From the IMG/VR virus record IMGVR_UViG_3300045994_000540, positions 1-64,000 of that record: 64,000 bases of DNA; one strand, written 5' to 3'. A program made the position numbers and the translations under genes. This stretch comes from a virus. The first letter of the stretch is position 1, and each line of letters begins with the position of its first letter. Under the pieces are notes generated by a model. That model made no database searches. It was not told where the DNA came from and saw only the letters and a program-made list of their open reading frames with translations. This document shows, piece after piece, positions 42,701 through 50,138 of the stretch.

Positions 42701-44487
42701 ATCGAGCTGATCAGAGCGGCGTAGTTGCGGTCAACGAGCTGCACGTCAGCGCGAGTGACACCCAGGTCATCCATGACTGCGCGCTGCGAAGCACCGCCTG
42801 CGCGCGCGGCCGCGATCTTCTCCTGCAGCGGCGTCGGCGGACCAGGCTTCTCAGGCTCCGGCGGAGTGGCTGCCGCAGCCGCAACGGGAGGCTTCGGCGG
42901 CTTGGGCGGCGCCGGAGGCGCAGCAGGCACCGGTACCGGTGCGGCGGACTGAACCGGTGCTGCCGCGGGAGCCGCAGCGTCCCTCTTAGCGTCAGCCTTG
43001 GCCTTCCGGCTGTCCTTAGCTGCCTGAGCTGAAGCTGCTACCTTGGCGTCGTATGCCGCTTCATCAGCCTGCGCCCGGCGTGAAACTTCGTCCAAGCGCG
43101 CGCGATCGGCTTCCTGCTTCGGAGTGACCTTCTCGACTGGCGGAGGAGTTACAACGGGCGGCTGAACCGGAGGAACCGCAGGCTGAGAGGCCGGGCGAGG
43201 CCCCGCCTCCGGCCCGTAAGGCGATCGTGTCTTTGCCCCATAGGAAAGGGCACGGTCCTGCGCCGGGCTGTCCGTCACAACGACAGGGTCGCCGTAGAAC
43301 ATCCCCAAGCGGTCCCGCTTCGGGATCTGGCTCGTCGCCACACCCGACCCGAGAGCCCGGCCCGGCGGCCCCTTACGAACGGGATCGATGTCCCGCGGGC
43401 CGTCCCATCCGAGCGCGGGCGTCGTCGTGACGGCCTTGCGGCTGTGGATTTCGACGGCCTTCGCGAGAGCCTGGTCCGGCGTCTCAGCCGTCACGCGGAT
43501 GGTGCCGCGACCGCCCGACGGTGCCGTGTAGGGGATCTCGTAGCGGCGCTGATCTGCGGTTGGCGCAGGAGCCGGAGCGTTCCCGTAGTGCTGCTGACGG
43601 GTCGGGGGAGCGGGTGCCGGGGCAGGAACCGGCGCCGGGGCGGGCGCTGCGACTGCAGCGACAGACTTCGGTGAAGCGAGCTGGGCGCGCTTGTCCACCA
43701 TCTTCAGGATGGGTTCCGAACCCATATGTGCGGCCGCAGCCTCCGCCAAGGACATCTGTTTGCGGGCGCTTACGATCTGCTCCTGGAGCAGATCCTCCAT
43801 GACACGGCGAGCCCGCGCGCTGCTGGGATTTCCACGAGCGTTCGCGTAGTCAGACGCAGGAGGCATGGTCAGGTTTGCGCCGGAGATGATCTCCTGCGCC
43901 CGCGGCGTGTACGAATACCCCTGGCTCTTGGTAGGTCCGGCCCACTGGACAAGAGGGGTCCCCGTGTCGAGCTTTCCCGTCGGGCCCGCAAGAGCACTGA
44001 GAGCCTCGAACCGCTTACGCGTGGACAAAACCTCGTCGGTGTACTGCTTGTAGACCTTCCGGGCCTCCTGCACCGTCGCAGTGGCCGGCAGACCCATCAG
44101 CTCGCGACGATCAAACCTTTTCGCTGCAATCGGCTCGTTGGTGCGCGCCAGGTCGTCGCGTACACCGTTGATCAGACGGACCTGATCTTGCATGCCCTTG
44201 ATCTGAGTAGGGCTGTACCCACTGCGCTCGAGGACGCTGCCGCCGAAGTTCTGCCCGGTGAACCCAGAGAATCCGGCCATCCCCGCTTGAAAGCTGGTAT
44301 TGAACGCCTTCGCGAGCTCCCTGCCTTTCTCAGCGAAGGCAGTCGTGCCACCAACGGTAGTGGACTGCAGGCGATCGAAGGCTTCGTTGACTCCTGCAGG
44401 CAGACGGTCCATGGCGCCGAGGAACTCGCCGACGCCGGCCGCTGCACCCGAGCCGTCTACGCCAAGAATGACCTCTTCGTTAGGCAC
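36766..44487 (-). CDS. Tail tape measure protein
   Basis: 2,573 residues, GTG 44487 with AGGGGAT upstream. The tape-measure domain lies about residues 1120-1480 (ITQETIAYEGALTNLNIATG; SGADPLTVNTQLAGALRAFG; ILGATANIATLGKSAGFSPE). Residues 250-1000 are Ala/Lys/Glu-rich coiled coil with Pro/Ala linkers. Three HTH-like repeats occur near 560, 620 and 710. Hydrophobic segments lie near 1130, 1500 and 1676 (GAAVIAGAIVAGLAVAG). At about 0.15 nm per residue the tail would be near 380 nm. The part encoded at 38.0-40.0 kb has lower GC, indicating a patch of different origin. Confidence 0.95.
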   Translation of the reverse strand: MPNEEVILGVDGSGAAAGVGEFLGAMDRLPAGVNEAFDRLQSTTVGGTTAFAEKGRELAKAFNTSFQAGMAGFSGFTGQNFGGSVLERSGYSPTQIKGMQDQVRLINGVRDDLARTNEPIAAKRFDRRELMGLPATATVQEARKVYKQYTDEVLSTRKRFEALSALAGPTGKLDTGTPLVQWAGPTKSQGYSYTPRAQEIISGANLTMPPASDYANARGNPSSARARRVMEDLLQEQIVSARKQMSLAEAAAAHMGSEPILKMVDKRAQLASPKSVAAVAAPAPAPVPAPAPAPPTRQQHYGNAPAPAPTADQRRYEIPYTAPSGGRGTIRVTAETPDQALAKAVEIHSRKAVTTTPALGWDGPRDIDPVRKGPPGRALGSGVATSQIPKRDRLGMFYGDPVVVTDSPAQDRALSYGAKTRSPYGPEAGPRPASQPAVPPVQPPVVTPPPVEKVTPKQEADRARLDEVSRRAQADEAAYDAKVAASAQAAKDSRKAKADAKRDAAAPAAAPVQSAAPVPVPAAPPAPPKPPKPPVAAAAATPPEPEKPGPPTPLQEKIAAARAGGASQRAVMDDLGVTRADVQLVDRNYAALISSIKAEAVARADAATAAKKMSAAQQQQMITARANGATVSEMASKFGMTLPDVSAFNRENRVAISSAKEDDKTKATRDAAAVKAKADKDAVAEQQAAADALNAAATQASTRAAEIAGKRQDMITARGKGATASEMSAQFGISLPEVDAFNKTNKLDIAAVREDDRAEIKRVKDLRTNEAKAIRESNEVRAEELAALKLEIAARRVNRPMGARTQTDAERLQAVATRYPEGGLTPERRAAIPPDQLLTFEEQRQILNGQAKSRVDSQVGAIPSQTQAAADQEALRRADVRAGAVPRPLLKSRSLMDLDKANAAAAKAQESYASAVSRRTQIESGAVSGPGVQSLSVARRVEANAKAKLDEAASNAQVARRNYGMVQSIGREVPLSTNTGPSRFASVQWDGLRGQLKKAYPAEIADLQEVSRVRAEMKAQYRANKTRYSDPASGPGSSRRIGNQGDPLPTAAEARLNFGIDMSARMAHIQPRDPAVRANGEPLVPPLNSAGWLAQLPAMETRVSIKEQLKKGFGMGGGANGEPGKPFFEMVAQTARIALFYGVAYRAMTLLQNALASITQETIAYEGALTNLNIATGRNRAENAGLASSLSATAAQAGFSPSVGVEAGTRALGLYGVADAPQKQQEALAKNATTIAMRVARVSGADPLTVNTQLAGALRAFGWGNERATVLEDAVTYMAKHTGQGQTEILGATANIATLGKSAGFSPEQLMAIVAQTAATTGQNPEGTAGQFRQVMSREFQVVAKAAQAAGLDTSGLKNNEEIFAAMSKMNLTQAQTNDFTASFGKGGSQQVATITLQNWSQIEALAKGSTSDPGNGERAFDEVMLNIGSRLKELGSTFLEFGISLTGTGILDWIVLIIDGTRQLLVAGTNLLNVFNLLPRPMRSIALALGEIYLAALLFQKLAPAGMVTRAVQAVGGIGYRSTQVAVATERAVVGAAAATAPILVPSTMFASLRNRFGGTASAEANAATAWNQGRAAATALPPVYVASASRPQASGYAAMNAETEALAARRSATAALQAERSVAAAAASAAPAVAGSSVAREAAVVGAAASGPGLLRKAWALAITPQGAAVIAGAIVAGLAVAGYQNKQTADQAVVDVSLQGAAADSGQKMRDAAAAAENAAKELEKMTTMSWSNILGAPSAAIATITTGADYGELKKQSVFQSERAAAYDRAHTKATEGDGVFNGDFSAEGITAGLDILKTKSYTAAQSLEVLNKAIGDIVDSANGTPNAVAVVSPAQRDQLVLDIGSATLSAIGDTAGFFASNVTPDPLAATRYLPNGQVDPAGPPPGADQYKTVKMAAEAQGNSDATLLSADQSKAVSDAIQRNISSRLQSVLADNVITPDELNTLIATSQDVADKAAPGLTPEGKAKLNSLVGEKITEMLKTYSPQKLDAAIIFDGLATQAAAAAAGVEADTGSKSQGAAVGLKGLQEAQDKATKIIKSHPYVTEKDARILTHAGAQVTAGQVAVYNANVTDLQAAAGMQKSYLTPDNIHGANAIDQSVLDAERTQQANIRSEGMAKISSDTEAQLAQNPWPKGKLNDNDSRPYKKAAAAQAAIEQSAADRVAALNSQLAAGEMATQQAQNTKDYSDKMESLSRQQNNNLKNINPGDSIGMAAASLDNAKLALTVLTKDTAAFSAGQKAVTDAQYAYVSAVIAGQNANRMANIDPRDKLARTAQEIANTQNLMAQLPAGDAQAGQYRDQITQLNLQQAANVVGIANSVDSHSIAGDRSGIDKAKVGIEIATRNLGLTRVGTEDYWNASTALVEAKAEFAQQERDQVDRLRQLGSDITDPVAQAINDVKKAQDQLAADRASGQGVDTLSQDSLDLKHTQASAEQAAFSQRISDLQTAEDLGRITHTAYIGYLQSEHDRLAAIAVKTRQQQEDLDQVDKLLKSAGDALQGQFNIGDIKLPTIYEVRRAMQSGAPTQVGDYSNSNNVVNINGAPLEQVVEYLKTYLGAGAQVVMASTGRKI

Positions 44488-44490
44488 GGT

Positions 44491-45593
44491 TCATCCCCTC
44501 AGTCCCGCGACATCCGGGTCCGTCCATGAGCTATCGGCGTCCAGTTCCTCATCGGCATCGATCGACCGCATACCCTTGGCTTCGTCCTTCATCCGCTGGG
44601 CCACCGAGTCGAACCACTCCTTCAAACGCTCCTGGCTGTGCCAGAACCGTTCGGGTGGGACCTGGTCGTTGGGCAGCTCCCAGTAGCCAAGGACTGTCAG
44701 TGCTTGGCTGATCGCGTGGACGAGGTCCCAGCCGGCTTTGCGGACGTCTCCGTCGGGGTAGAAGGCTGCGAGTCCTCCGGCTTGCTTTGCGGCTCCAACG
44801 GTTCGGAGGAAACCGAGGGAGCGTCCAAGTTTCCCGCTTCGGCCAACGACATCTGGCCGGCGAGGATGGCCACCACCTTCGCGAGAAGCTCGTCCGGGAG
44901 GCTGGTGAGAACCTGCGCGCGGCCCTCCAGGATCCGGTCCTCATGGTGGCAGTCGGTATGGACCCAGGCGCCGTCAACCTTGGTGGCGACACAGTCGCGC
45001 AGGGCGAAGAAAATCTCCGTTTGGCGGCGCTGCTCGTAGAACGCGTTGATGGACGCGTTGTCGCGCCAGGACGCGATGTACCCCTTCTCAAGGTCGTCAC
45101 GCGTCATCGACGTCAGCTCGTCGTTGTACTCCAGGCTCAACCGCGCCTGGATCGCGAGCACCGCGGCCTGGTGCTCTTCGCTGATCTGCGCCAGCGCAGT
45201 CACCTCAGCCGGCGTGGCAGGCCGGTCGGCGGCGATCTCTGCGCGGTCGATGACCGCGAGGCGCTCCGTCCACGCCTTGTCGGTGCGAACCTCGTCCTGC
45301 GCCTGAGTGAAGTGCTCGAGGTTCTTCGCCTGGAGGGCCTGCTGGACCAGGTCGGCATCCTCGAGGCCGTCCACCACAGCGTGCACCGCGGCCGTCTCGA
45401 CCGGGTCGCGGTCGAAGGCCTGCGCGCGGATGGCCCGACCGAAGCGGCCGTCCTTGAGTGCTTCATCCTTCTCGAAGTCGTTGGGCTTCATCACCCAGAA
45501 CGTGAGCGGTTCACCGCGCGGGTCGTCGATCGCTACGATCTCGCCACGCTCGAAAAGTTCACTGACGCGGCGCAGCTTCGCCGTCTTCGACAT
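44491..45593 (-). CDS. Tail assembly chaperone GT fusion made by -1 frameshift
   Basis: Translation starts at ATG 45593, shifts back one base at GGGAAAC (44835-44829) after codon 255, and continues through a 112-residue extension to TGA 44491-44493, for 367 residues in total. The extension reads as real protein (FYPDGDVRKAGWDLVHAISQ; PPERFWHSQERLKEWFDSVA). In lambda and most long-tailed phages gpG and gpGT act on the tape measure and tail tube. The ORF lies directly upstream of the tape measure, as expected. Confidence 0.85.
44697..45593 (-). CDS. Tail assembly chaperone G (unshifted product)
   Basis: 298 residues from ATG 45593 (CCAGGGAG 5 bases upstream; GTG 45599 is an alternative). The unshifted end is a Ser/Pro/Thr-rich tail (PQSKPEDSQPSTPTETSAKP), unlike the folded shifted extension. 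The N-terminal part has charged helices (TLRRVSELFERGEIVAIDD-type). It sits between the major tail protein and the tape measure genes. Confidence 0.85.
   Translation of the reverse strand: MSKTAKLRRVSELFERGEIVAIDDPRGEPLTFWVMKPNDFEKDEALKDGRFGRAIRAQAFDRDPVETAAVHAVVDGLEDADLVQQALQAKNLEHFTQAQDEVRTDKAWTERLAVIDRAEIAADRPATPAEVTALAQISEEHQAAVLAIQARLSLEYNDELTSMTRDDLEKGYIASWRDNASINAFYEQRRQTEIFFALRDCVATKVDGAWVHTDCHHEDRILEGRAQVLTSLPDELLAKVVAILAGQMSLAEAGNLDAPSVSSEPLEPQSKPEDSQPSTPTETSAKPAGTSSTRSAKH
44829..44835 (-). promoter_or_regulatory. Slippery heptamer GGGAAAC
   Basis: On the minus strand the heptamer is read G GGA AAC in the G frame, the canonical X XXY YYZ form for -1 slippage. The -1 frame stays open to 44491 and encodes the T extension. 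Confidence 0.85.
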
Positions 45594-45665
45594 ATCCACT
45601 CCCTGGTCCAGTTGCCCGTGCGCGGTTCCCCGCGGGCTTCACCTGGACAGATCGACCGTCAACGA

Positions 45666-45701
45666 CAACGAGCCCCGCACCCGAAGGTGAAGGGCCCGTT
45701 G
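45666..45701 (-). terminator. Hairpin after the major tail protein gene
   Basis: CAACGAGCCC pairs with GGGCCCGTTG (one mismatch) around GCACCCGAAGGTGA. It lies 16-51 bases past the major tail protein stop and would lower transcription into the chaperone/tape measure genes, matching the high need for tail-tube protein. Confidence 0.65.
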
Positions 45702-45716
45702 AGGGCGTGCGATGGA

Positions 45717-47201
45717 TCAGACGTACAGGAACGAACTGGCAGCGCTGGTCGTCGAGATGCCCTGCGCGTTGGTGACCGTGATGGCCACCGTACCCGTCCC
45801 TGCGGGGACCGTGGCGGTGATCTGCCGGCCCGAGTCCACGACGAACGTGGTGGCCGCCGTGGCGCCGAACTTGACGGCCGTCACCCCGACGAAGTTGGTC
45901 CCGTAGATCTTGATGACCGCAGCGGCAGCAGCCGTGGGCGGCGTCAGGAACTTCACGATCGGCTTCGTGAGGTCACGGTAGATGGCCAGCACCCCACCGT
46001 CGCTCTCCCACGAGAGGCTCATCGTGACGTTCTGCTCCGGGCGCGGGCTGTAGCCCGGAACCGTGAAGCGGGCATCAGCGACGTGGAACCGCTTGAGGGT
46101 GACCCCGCCGTTCTCGCCGTCCTTGATGACGATGTCCAGCGCCAGCGGGACCGCGGTAGCGGTACCGATGACCTCGTTGGTGGCCGTGATACCCGTGATC
46201 TCACGGAGCTTCTTGAACAGGTCCGTGGGGTTCCTGGGCAGGATCTCGACGGTGCCGTTGACGGTCGGCACGTCGAAGTCGCGGGAGACGGCGAAGTAGT
46301 TGCCGAACTCCTCATCGGTCTGCAGCGTCACCTTCCAGTCGACAGTCGCCGACTGCACGCCAGTCCACTTGTTCGCGATCGAACCGGCAATGTTCGCCGG
46401 GTCGTAGCCGCCGATGTAGACGTCGATGTCCTTGCCTCGCACAGCACCCGGCTTCAGGGTGGCCGGGGTGTGGACGGCCTGCGGGTAAGAACGCAGATCC
46501 GAGGACGAGTAGACGACGCGAATCGTCGAGGTGGCCGGCACCGCAGCCGTGAGGGTGACAGTGACCACCGCGGACCCGGAAACACCCGGGGCAGCGTTCG
46601 CCAGCGTGTAGTCCGGACCGAACGTGAGCCGCTCGGTACCCACGACGATCGCCAGGATCCGGCGAGTGCCGTTCGCGTCCGTGTAGTTGTAGGCCGGGTG
46701 GCTGGTCACGATGGTCTGGCCGGCGACAGCCGAACCGGCCGCACTGTCGATGAAGACAGCTCCGGGGCAGTAGAAGATCGAGTCGCCGCGCAGCGAGAAC
46801 GTCTGAGAGGCGTTGTCCCGCAGCCCGAACTTGTAGCTTGCCGACTCCAGCGCGAGATACGGGATGGCGACAGCCATCTCGATGTCGTACAAGTTGATCG
46901 TCTTCTTGCCCGGCTTCACCTGGGTGGCCACGTTCAACGGCTTCGCCAGGGACAGGTCGAACATCGGCAGGCCAGGATCGGCGTCGATGAGGAGGGCCTC
47001 GATGTCGGTGGAAACGTCCAGCGACTCCAAGGTGAAGGTGAGGTCGGGAACATCACGGAGAGTGGCGACACTCTCGTAGTTGCCGAGCTCGAAGATCTTG
47101 GTCGTCGGGATGTTGACGGTTCCCGGTCCAGCATTCTGCAGTCGCTCGATCAGGACACGATCGTGCCCGGTCGCGATCAAATTTCCGGCCTTCAGGCCCA
47201 T
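45717..47201 (-). CDS. Major tail (tube) protein with C-terminal TIG/Ig-like domain
   Basis: 494 residues; AAGGAGGG lies 8 bases before ATG 47201. The first 400 residues fit a siphovirus tube protein (PTTKIFELGNYESVATLRDV; VDWKVTLQTDEEFGNYFAVS). The last 80 form an IPT/TIG-type Ig-like domain (VIKIYGTNFVGVTAVKFG, then ITATVPAGTGTVAITVTNAQ), a usual decoration on the tail surface. Flanked by a terminator and by a plus-strand gene. Confidence 0.88.
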   Translation of the reverse strand: MGLKAGNLIATGHDRVLIERLQNAGPGTVNIPTTKIFELGNYESVATLRDVPDLTFTLESLDVSTDIEALLIDADPGLPMFDLSLAKPLNVATQVKPGKKTINLYDIEMAVAIPYLALESASYKFGLRDNASQTFSLRGDSIFYCPGAVFIDSAAGSAVAGQTIVTSHPAYNYTDANGTRRILAIVVGTERLTFGPDYTLANAAPGVSGSAVVTVTLTAAVPATSTIRVVYSSSDLRSYPQAVHTPATLKPGAVRGKDIDVYIGGYDPANIAGSIANKWTGVQSATVDWKVTLQTDEEFGNYFAVSRDFDVPTVNGTVEILPRNPTDLFKKLREITGITATNEVIGTATAVPLALDIVIKDGENGGVTLKRFHVADARFTVPGYSPRPEQNVTMSLSWESDGGVLAIYRDLTKPIVKFLTPPTAAAAAVIKIYGTNFVGVTAVKFGATAATTFVVDSGRQITATVPAGTGTVAITVTNAQGISTTSAASSFLYV

Positions 47202-47354
47202 TGATCAGCCCTCCTTTTACGTCGGGCCCGCACGTTGGGGGGCCATCAAGTTCATGACGCTGTAGGCATCGACGCCACCCCAAAGCGACGCGCTGACGGA
47301 TCTGCTACGGCGCGCCCTCTCGCGCTCACGGCTTCGATGGGGAAGGATGCTCGC
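47202..47354. promoter_or_regulatory. Divergent spacer between the tail protein and a plus-strand gene
   Basis: This 153-bp gap carries the leader of the major tail protein on one strand and the start region of the plus-strand cargo gene on the other. A diverged relative of the dispersed palindrome (GCGACGCGCTGACGGATCTG) lies at 47284-47303. I see no clear -10/-35 pair. Confidence 0.4.
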
Positions 47355-48089
47355 ATGATGATGACCGGCGTTGCGGAGCGCGTGCTCGACCTGCGCCTGC
47401 CCGACGTTGGCCTGCCCGACGGTTGCCCTCCTGTTCCGCCGAGCGGCGGGTCAGACTGGAACCGGGGGGAGTCGCAGATCCCCATGGATGGCGTGACGTC
47501 ACTCGAATCCGATTTGGTACTGGTCGGCGGACGCCTGCAGAGCGAGTGGGCCTCGGCCGGCACGATCTCGCGCAACCTGCGCCGCAGCGCCGATGTGCCC
47601 GAGGGCTACATGCGTATCGTCAAGGTTCCCGACATCACTCACCTGAACCCGCGACCTGTGTACCGGCTGAAGTACACGATCCTGCTGCCGTTGACCGCAG
47701 CAACCGACGGCCACCGCTGGCTGGCTCCGTCATGGTTCAACAAAGGCGTGCCGGGAGCCTGGTTGGGCACTCTCCCGTCAACAGAGGAGTTCGTCGGCCA
47801 CAGCCTGATCGACCTGACCTTTTGCGTGAATGCCCCGCGGCGCGTCCGCTCCAATGACCAGTTCGTCTCGAACTGGGTCGCCACCCATCGCCGAATCCAC
47901 CAGGCCAGCGCCCAGCTCATCGACCAAGGCGCGACGCCGAGCCCTCGCCGTGACCACCTCGCCACGGCCAAGTTGACCGTGGCGGAAGCCTTGACGACCC
48001 CCGCCATCCAAGGCGAGTGGCTGAGTGCCGCGCAAGAGGTGCTCAGGGAGTCAAGCGGGCTGCTCGGGCGCCAAGCACCTCGCGGATAG
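47355..48089 (+). CDS. Plus-strand cargo (moron) protein of unknown function
   Basis: 244 residues from a triple ATG at 47355, with GGGAAGG upstream. The sequence is protein-like throughout (LGTLPSTEEFVGHSLIDLTF; HLATAKLTVAEALTTPAIQG), and codon use matches real genes. It interrupts the late minus-strand operon in the opposite direction and overlaps the downstream late gene by 47 bases at its 3 prime end. That placement is typical of morons expressed in lysogens. No domain is recognised. Confidence 0.7.
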   Translation: MMMTGVAERVLDLRLPDVGLPDGCPPVPPSGGSDWNRGESQIPMDGVTSLESDLVLVGGRLQSEWASAGTISRNLRRSADVPEGYMRIVKVPDITHLNPRPVYRLKYTILLPLTAATDGHRWLAPSWFNKGVPGAWLGTLPSTEEFVGHSLIDLTFCVNAPRRVRSNDQFVSNWVATHRRIHQASAQLIDQGATPSPRRDHLATAKLTVAEALTTPAIQGEWLSAAQEVLRESSGLLGRQAPRG

Positions 48090-48906
48090 CATCCGCTAGC
48101 GCCTGCTGGGCCTTCTGTGGCATGTTCATTTTTTGCCATGCCCGGTCAAAGTAGTGCTCACCCTTGATCGGGTTCCTGATCTCCATGCGCTGCGTGACAG
48201 CGCCCGTCAAGTTCGCTCCAAGTAGCGTGGCGTTGACGTTGCTGTGCACGTTCGTCGCCATCCGCATGGGCAGGAACTTGCCTGAGTGTGACGGGTCACC
48301 CTTCGCCGCCGGCCGATCTGAGCCGTTCTTCCGCCCGTCCCCCTTGCCTTTGGCTCGGGTCGCAGTGCTCGAGTACGGACCGCCGGGGACCATCCACCGG
48401 TTCTTGCCGCGGCCGGAATAGTTCTGAGTAGCGCTGGCGCCCCAGATGCCGTAGAAGGGTTCGCCGCCGATGTGTACCGACGTTCCTTCGTCGATCTGGC
48501 GCCAGTACTTCGCCTGACTGCGGTCCAGCCAGTTCCTGACGCCGACACCGAAACCCCACGGGCGGATGATCATGTTGCGTTCATGCGCCAGAGCCCAGTC
48601 GAGCCGGCCCGTAGAGACGAGTCTCCGGTTCGGCAGTCGCCCATCATCCAAAGCCTGAAGCACCGCAGCCCGAAGCTCACCCGCCAGATCCAGGTTCGCT
48701 GCCTTCAAGACCTTCTGGATCTCGTCAGTCACTAGCCCCTGAGCCCTGACCGCATCCGGATCAAAGTAGTGCCCACGAGTGGTGACGGTGATCACGAGAC
48801 CGTACGCCAGCTGGATCCGCCGGGACGCCCGGCCGTAACGGTCCGTAGGGGTCGTGTGGACCGACATCGACGGCCCGTTGGAGAAGATCCCGTCGGGGAT
48901 ATCCAT
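48043..48906 (-). CDS. Virion structural or tail-completion protein
   Basis: 287 residues, basic, with an aromatic central part (GIWGASATQNYSGRGKNRWM). It is the last gene of the head-tail connector run before the plus-strand gene. No family recognised. Confidence 0.65.
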   Translation of the reverse strand: MDIPDGIFSNGPSMSVHTTPTDRYGRASRRIQLAYGLVITVTTRGHYFDPDAVRAQGLVTDEIQKVLKAANLDLAGELRAAVLQALDDGRLPNRRLVSTGRLDWALAHERNMIIRPWGFGVGVRNWLDRSQAKYWRQIDEGTSVHIGGEPFYGIWGASATQNYSGRGKNRWMVPGGPYSSTATRAKGKGDGRKNGSDRPAAKGDPSHSGKFLPMRMATNVHSNVNATLLGANLTGAVTQRMEIRNPIKGEHYFDRAWQKMNMPQKAQQALADAIREVLGARAARLTP

Positions 48907-48907
48907 C

Positions 48908-49177
48908 TCAGGACTCGCCGAGCTTCGTCACCTGGTTCGAGATGTGATGCAAGACCCGCATCGCGTCCTCGTTGACGGTCCAGTCCTTGTTCGCTGCGCG
49001 CACGCAGTCCAAGGTGAAATCGGAAAATACACCGACGCTGGTGAGGACCTTATCCCGGAACCGGCCCTGCTGCTCCGGGGTCAGATCAGGGTAGATCTCA
49101 CGCTCCGCGTGGCCGAGGATCGACGCAAGGAGCCGTTTGCGCTGGGCGGTGATGAGTTCGCTGACGACGTCGCTCAA
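48908..49177 (-). CDS. Small head-tail region protein
   Basis: 89 residues from TTG 49177, which overlaps the upstream stop (TTGA) and has CTGGGAG upstream. ATG 49228 would add 17 residues and overlap the neighbour by 55 bases. Helical (AEREIYPDLTPEQQGRFRDK). Unknown role. Confidence 0.65.
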   Translation of the reverse strand: MSDVVSELITAQRKRLLASILGHAEREIYPDLTPEQQGRFRDKVLTSVGVFSDFTLDCVRAANKDWTVNEDAMRVLHHISNQVTKLGES

Positions 49178-49677
49178 CTGTTGCTCCCAGGGAAGTCGAG
49201 CATGAGGGTCGCCTTGATCGACTGCCATGCCCCCAGATCTGGGTTCGGCTGGTCGCGCACCACGTCCTGGAACTCACCCAGGTAGCCGTCCAGCTCGGCG
49301 CCAGTGCCGGCCTCGCGCGGGCGCACATAGCGGGTCCCACCGAGCAGGCCGCGCAGACGGTCCTGAATGTCGGAGGCGATCGCGAGGGCTACGGATTCGT
49401 TCTGGCCGAGGATGTCGACGAACAGGACGTGCTCGGCGCGCAGGTAGCCGGCACCGAGCTCCTGCTCAGTGACGTCCGGTTCGCCGCCGTGGGACACAAA
49501 CACCACGTTCCCCTCAACCTGCTTCAGGTCCGACTCCTTCGGCCCGCGCCGGCTCACCGTGACCGGCTTCGCGCCGAACGGCACCACCGGGCCCATCCAG
49601 CTGTAGTCGCGCAGCAGGGTCTCCACGAGTACCTCGAGCGTTGCGCGAACGTGCCTGACTGCGTGGCGGACGTACAT
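49174..49677 (-). CDS. Tail completion / connector protein
   Basis: 167 residues; ATG 49677 forms TGATG with the upstream stop. Size, position between the stopper-like and tail genes, and content (LRAEHVLFVDILGQNESVAL; AIASDIQDRLRGLLGG) fit a tail terminator-like protein. Confidence 0.65.
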   Translation of the reverse strand: MYVRHAVRHVRATLEVLVETLLRDYSWMGPVVPFGAKPVTVSRRGPKESDLKQVEGNVVFVSHGGEPDVTEQELGAGYLRAEHVLFVDILGQNESVALAIASDIQDRLRGLLGGTRYVRPREAGTGAELDGYLGEFQDVVRDQPNPDLGAWQSIKATLMLDFPGSNS

Positions 49678-50138
49678 CAGACCATGTCCTCCGTCGCGCA
49701 CTCAAGGATCCACACGCCGACGGAATCCAGATTTGGCTGCATCAGCACCCTCCGGTACAGGTACCTCACGGGAGCGTCCAGGTTGGTGGTGGGCCACAGG
49801 TTGACATAGTCGAAGCCCTGGATCTGGGCGTACTCCTCGTCGAGAAGGGTTACCTCGATGTACCCCGGCTGAAGAAGACCGAACGACTTGGTCGCCTCGG
49901 AGCGCTCATGCTCCTGGATGACGCACAGGACGCGAGTCTTCGTCTCGCCGGCGGCGGCCATCGACGTCGTCAGGTCCCACGGCACACCGTCAACATCGAT
50001 GTCGCCGGACAGCACAGGGGTGGCTACCTTGACGAACTGAGGCTGGCGTTCCGGCTGGACAGGCAGGCCCAGAGTCATTGCCGTGCGGATTCCCTGCCGG
50101 AAGGCGGCCGCGTCGAAGCCGGCGATGATGGCCGCCAT
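49677..50138 (-). CDS. Head-tail stopper-like protein
   Basis: 153 residues starting MAAIIAGFDAAAFRQGIRTA; TGATG with the upstream stop. Beta-rich. Assigned by gene order only. Confidence 0.6.
   Translation of the reverse strand: MAAIIAGFDAAAFRQGIRTAMTLGLPVQPERQPQFVKVATPVLSGDIDVDGVPWDLTTSMAAAGETKTRVLCVIQEHERSEATKSFGLLQPGYIEVTLLDEEYAQIQGFDYVNLWPTTNLDAPVRYLYRRVLMQPNLDSVGVWILECATEDMV

Noticed and set aside
43726-44529. 267-codon plus-strand ORF
   Set aside because: Antisense of the tape-measure N terminus; no domain or start context.
44787-47204. 805-codon plus-strand ORF
   Set aside because: It is the antisense shadow of the major tail protein and chaperone genes; Arg/Val/Asp-rich with no domain, while the minus frames carry clear motifs.
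47639-48139. 166-codon minus-strand ORF opposite the plus-strand cargo gene
   Set aside because: The plus frame reads more like protein and has a ribosome-binding site; the minus frame is Ser/Arg/Trp-rich. This is a judgement and could be revisited.
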